From Mesorhizobium denitrificans (GTDB taxonomy: Bacteria > Pseudomonadota > Alphaproteobacteria > Rhizobiales > Rhizobiaceae): a stretch of DNA of 64,000 bases. The notes beneath the pieces were generated by a model. That model did not search any database, had not been told where the DNA came from, and was given only the letters and a program-made list of their open reading frames with translations. The stretch spans positions 62,001-126,000 of the forward strand of contig NZ_QURN01000013.1 of assembly GCF_003403035.1 (NCBI RefSeq), given 5' to 3'. Made by a program: the position numbers and the translations under genes. The number at the start of each line of letters is the position of its first letter. Position 1 is the stretch's first letter. This document shows positions 62,785-64,000 of the stretch, one piece after another.

Positions 62785-63661
62785 TCTGGGCTCCTATATG
62801 TTTTTGCAGCCGAGCACCGTATCCCTGTGTGATCCGGTCGATCGCCATCGCTATGCCTACAATCGCGAGCCCATTGAAAATGCCAAGCGTAAAGTACTGG
62901 CTGTTGATCGCTCTTAGCACCGGCTGACCAAGACCTTGAACCCCAATCATCGATGCAATAACGACCATGGCAAGCGCCATCATTACTGTCTGGTTCACGC
63001 CGGCCATGATGCTTGGCATCGCGAGCGGCAATTGAACGGTCCAGAGCTTCTGAGAATGCGACGCGCCAAACGCGTCCGAGGCCTCTAAAATGTCGGCGTC
63101 TACCGTGCGTATCCCCAAGTTGGTAAGGCGGATCATCGGCGGCACAGCATATATCACGACGGCGATTAGCCCTGGCACACGACCGATGCCTAGCAACATT
63201 ACCACAGGGATAAGATAGACAAAACTTGGCATGGTCTGCATCACATCAAGCAGAGGGTTGATCGCGCGTTGCACCCGATCAGATCGAGCCATAAGCACAC
63301 CGATCGGTAGACCGGCAACAATGGCGATCAGAGTGCTTACCAAGATCATCGACAGCGTCTTCATCGTGTTTTCCCACATGTCGAAGAGCCCGATGAGAAC
63401 CAGCGTGCTAGCCACGAACAGGCAAACGCTTAGTTTGCGTGTCGCTAGCCAGGCCACCAAAACACATGCCGCTATGACGACGGGCCAAGGTGCATTTGTG
63501 AACATCCGTTCGCTGGCGTTCAGAAGGAACGCCAAGGGCGAGAAAATCCACTCGATGGTATCTCCATAGCTTCTGGTGAAGTTTAGGAAGCTTTGATCGA
63601 CCGTCTGCTTGATTGCTCGCAATAGATCGTCGTTAAGTTGGGGAAAGTCCTTGCCAAACAT
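62771..63661 (-). CDS. proW: Glycine betaine/proline-type ABC transporter permease
   Basis: A 296-residue inner-membrane permease of the ProW/OpuAB family. An N-terminal soluble region (FLNFTRSYGDTIEWIFSPLA) is followed by several hydrophobic spans (WPVVIAACVLVAWLA, LSMILVSTLIAIVAGLPIGV, VVMLLGIGRVPGLIAVVIYA) and the EAA-like loop DILEASDAFGASHSQKLWTV. It imports a compatible solute or related amine with the adjacent ATPase and binding protein. Confidence 0.92.
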   Translation of the reverse strand: MFGKDFPQLNDDLLRAIKQTVDQSFLNFTRSYGDTIEWIFSPLAFLLNASERMFTNAPWPVVIAACVLVAWLATRKLSVCLFVASTLVLIGLFDMWENTMKTLSMILVSTLIAIVAGLPIGVLMARSDRVQRAINPLLDVMQTMPSFVYLIPVVMLLGIGRVPGLIAVVIYAVPPMIRLTNLGIRTVDADILEASDAFGASHSQKLWTVQLPLAMPSIMAGVNQTVMMALAMVVIASMIGVQGLGQPVLRAINSQYFTLGIFNGLAIVGIAMAIDRITQGYGARLQKHIGAQNGSR

Positions 63662-63721
63662 GCTTGGTATTCCTTCGAAAAAGGTAGGCTCGGCAGTGGG
63701 AGGCTGCCGAGCCGTTGGGTG

Positions 63722-64000
63722 TCACAGGGACTGACGGATCTTCTCAGCCGCGTCCTGTGAGACCCATTTGGACCAAATCGGCTCATTGTTCTTCAAGAAG
63801 TATTTCGCGCCGTCCTCGCCTGGAGCCTGGTTGTCAGTCATCCACGCAAGGACTTTGTTCACCGTGGCATTGTCCCAGGTGCGTTTGTGCAAATATTCCG
63901 TCACGCCGGGTGTGGCGCGTTTCGCGAAATCGGCGGTGATGACCGTCTCGACCTGATCCTTCGGCCATGCGTTCGGCTTGGGATCTTCGCAGGTCGCAAC
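63722..64000 (-). CDS. Glycine betaine-type substrate-binding protein, C-terminal part, runs off the window
   Basis: The frame is open from the stop at 63722 to the window edge and reads ATCEDPKPNAWPKDQVETVI, then VTEYLHKRTWDNATVNKVLA and YFLKNNEPIWSKWVSQDAAE. The TEYL region and the W-x-x-WV ending are typical of OpuAC/ProX-like betaine-binding proteins. It is the first gene of the proW-proV operon, 60 bp upstream of the permease. The N-terminus lies outside the window. Confidence 0.82.
   Translation of the reverse strand, partial: VATCEDPKPNAWPKDQVETVITADFAKRATPGVTEYLHKRTWDNATVNKVLAWMTDNQAPGEDGAKYFLKNNEPIWSKWVSQDAAEKIRQSL

Noticed and set aside
1-64000. CRISPR array, prophage, tRNA or rRNA genes
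   Set aside because: No regularly spaced repeat array, phage structural gene, tRNA-like or rRNA-like stretch was seen on reading. A tRNA scan was not possible here.

Overview
The window reads as accessory DNA of an alphaproteobacterium, most likely Hyphomicrobiales (Rhizobium/Ensifer/Ochrobactrum type). The signs are an imuA-imuB-dnaE2 mutasome behind a GTTC-N7-GTTC LexA box, DUF1127, DUF736, DUF2493 and WGR genes common on plasmids and integrative elements of that order, and GC-rich codon use. Fragments of several mobile elements suggest a plasmid or genomic island. No rRNA, tRNA or CRISPR array was recognised.

Region by region. 1-3.35 kb: SOS mutasome on the minus strand (imuA, imuB, start of dnaE2). 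3.4-17.3 kb: a defence island of two convergent operons that meet 8 bp apart near 8.6 kb. The plus operon is an AbiE-type toxin-antitoxin pair followed by a Gabija-like pair (OLD/TOPRIM nuclease GajA and UvrD-like GajB). The minus operon starts at a clear promoter and runs hipB, hipA, a zinc-ribbon/HEPN protein, an AddB-like nuclease and an AddA-like helicase-nuclease, all overlapping or nearly so. Each operon is headed by a toxin-antitoxin pair and ends in DNA-processing enzymes.

17.4-20.6 kb and 48.0-51.3 kb: two related Tn3-family elements in opposite orientation, carrying only tnpA. Each has cut genes at its edges: a TOPRIM primase, a qatC gene and a sugar-binding protein. Between them lie plasmid/ICE housekeeping genes (DUF2493/SLOG, DUF736) with two striking dyad structures (20.6-25 kb), an IS21 element (25.3-27.8 kb), DUF1127 and OsmC genes, a third Tn3-family element with resolvase inserted in livF (29.4-33.2 kb), decayed IS21 and Mu-like transposase genes, a PIN toxin-antitoxin pair framed by a 20-bp direct repeat (36-37.2 kb), and a catabolic island (37.5-46.5 kb). 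The catabolic island has a GntR regulator divergent from an aldehyde dehydrogenase, amino-acid-type ABC transporter and FAD oxidoreductase operon on one side, and UbiD/UbiX decarboxylase genes on the other. A broken Qat defence system (qatC fragment plus qatD) abuts the second Tn3 element.

51.3-64 kb: a decayed sugar-uptake locus (binding protein without its signal-peptide start, RbsA-like ATPase, ribulose-phosphate-epimerase-like protein, and a lacI gene split by an IS630 element), two divergent GlxA-type AraC regulators, a LysR remnant, and an osmolyte-type ABC transporter (proV/proW/proX-like) with a succinate-semialdehyde-type dehydrogenase. All family assignments come from reading motifs in the sequence; no database search was run.
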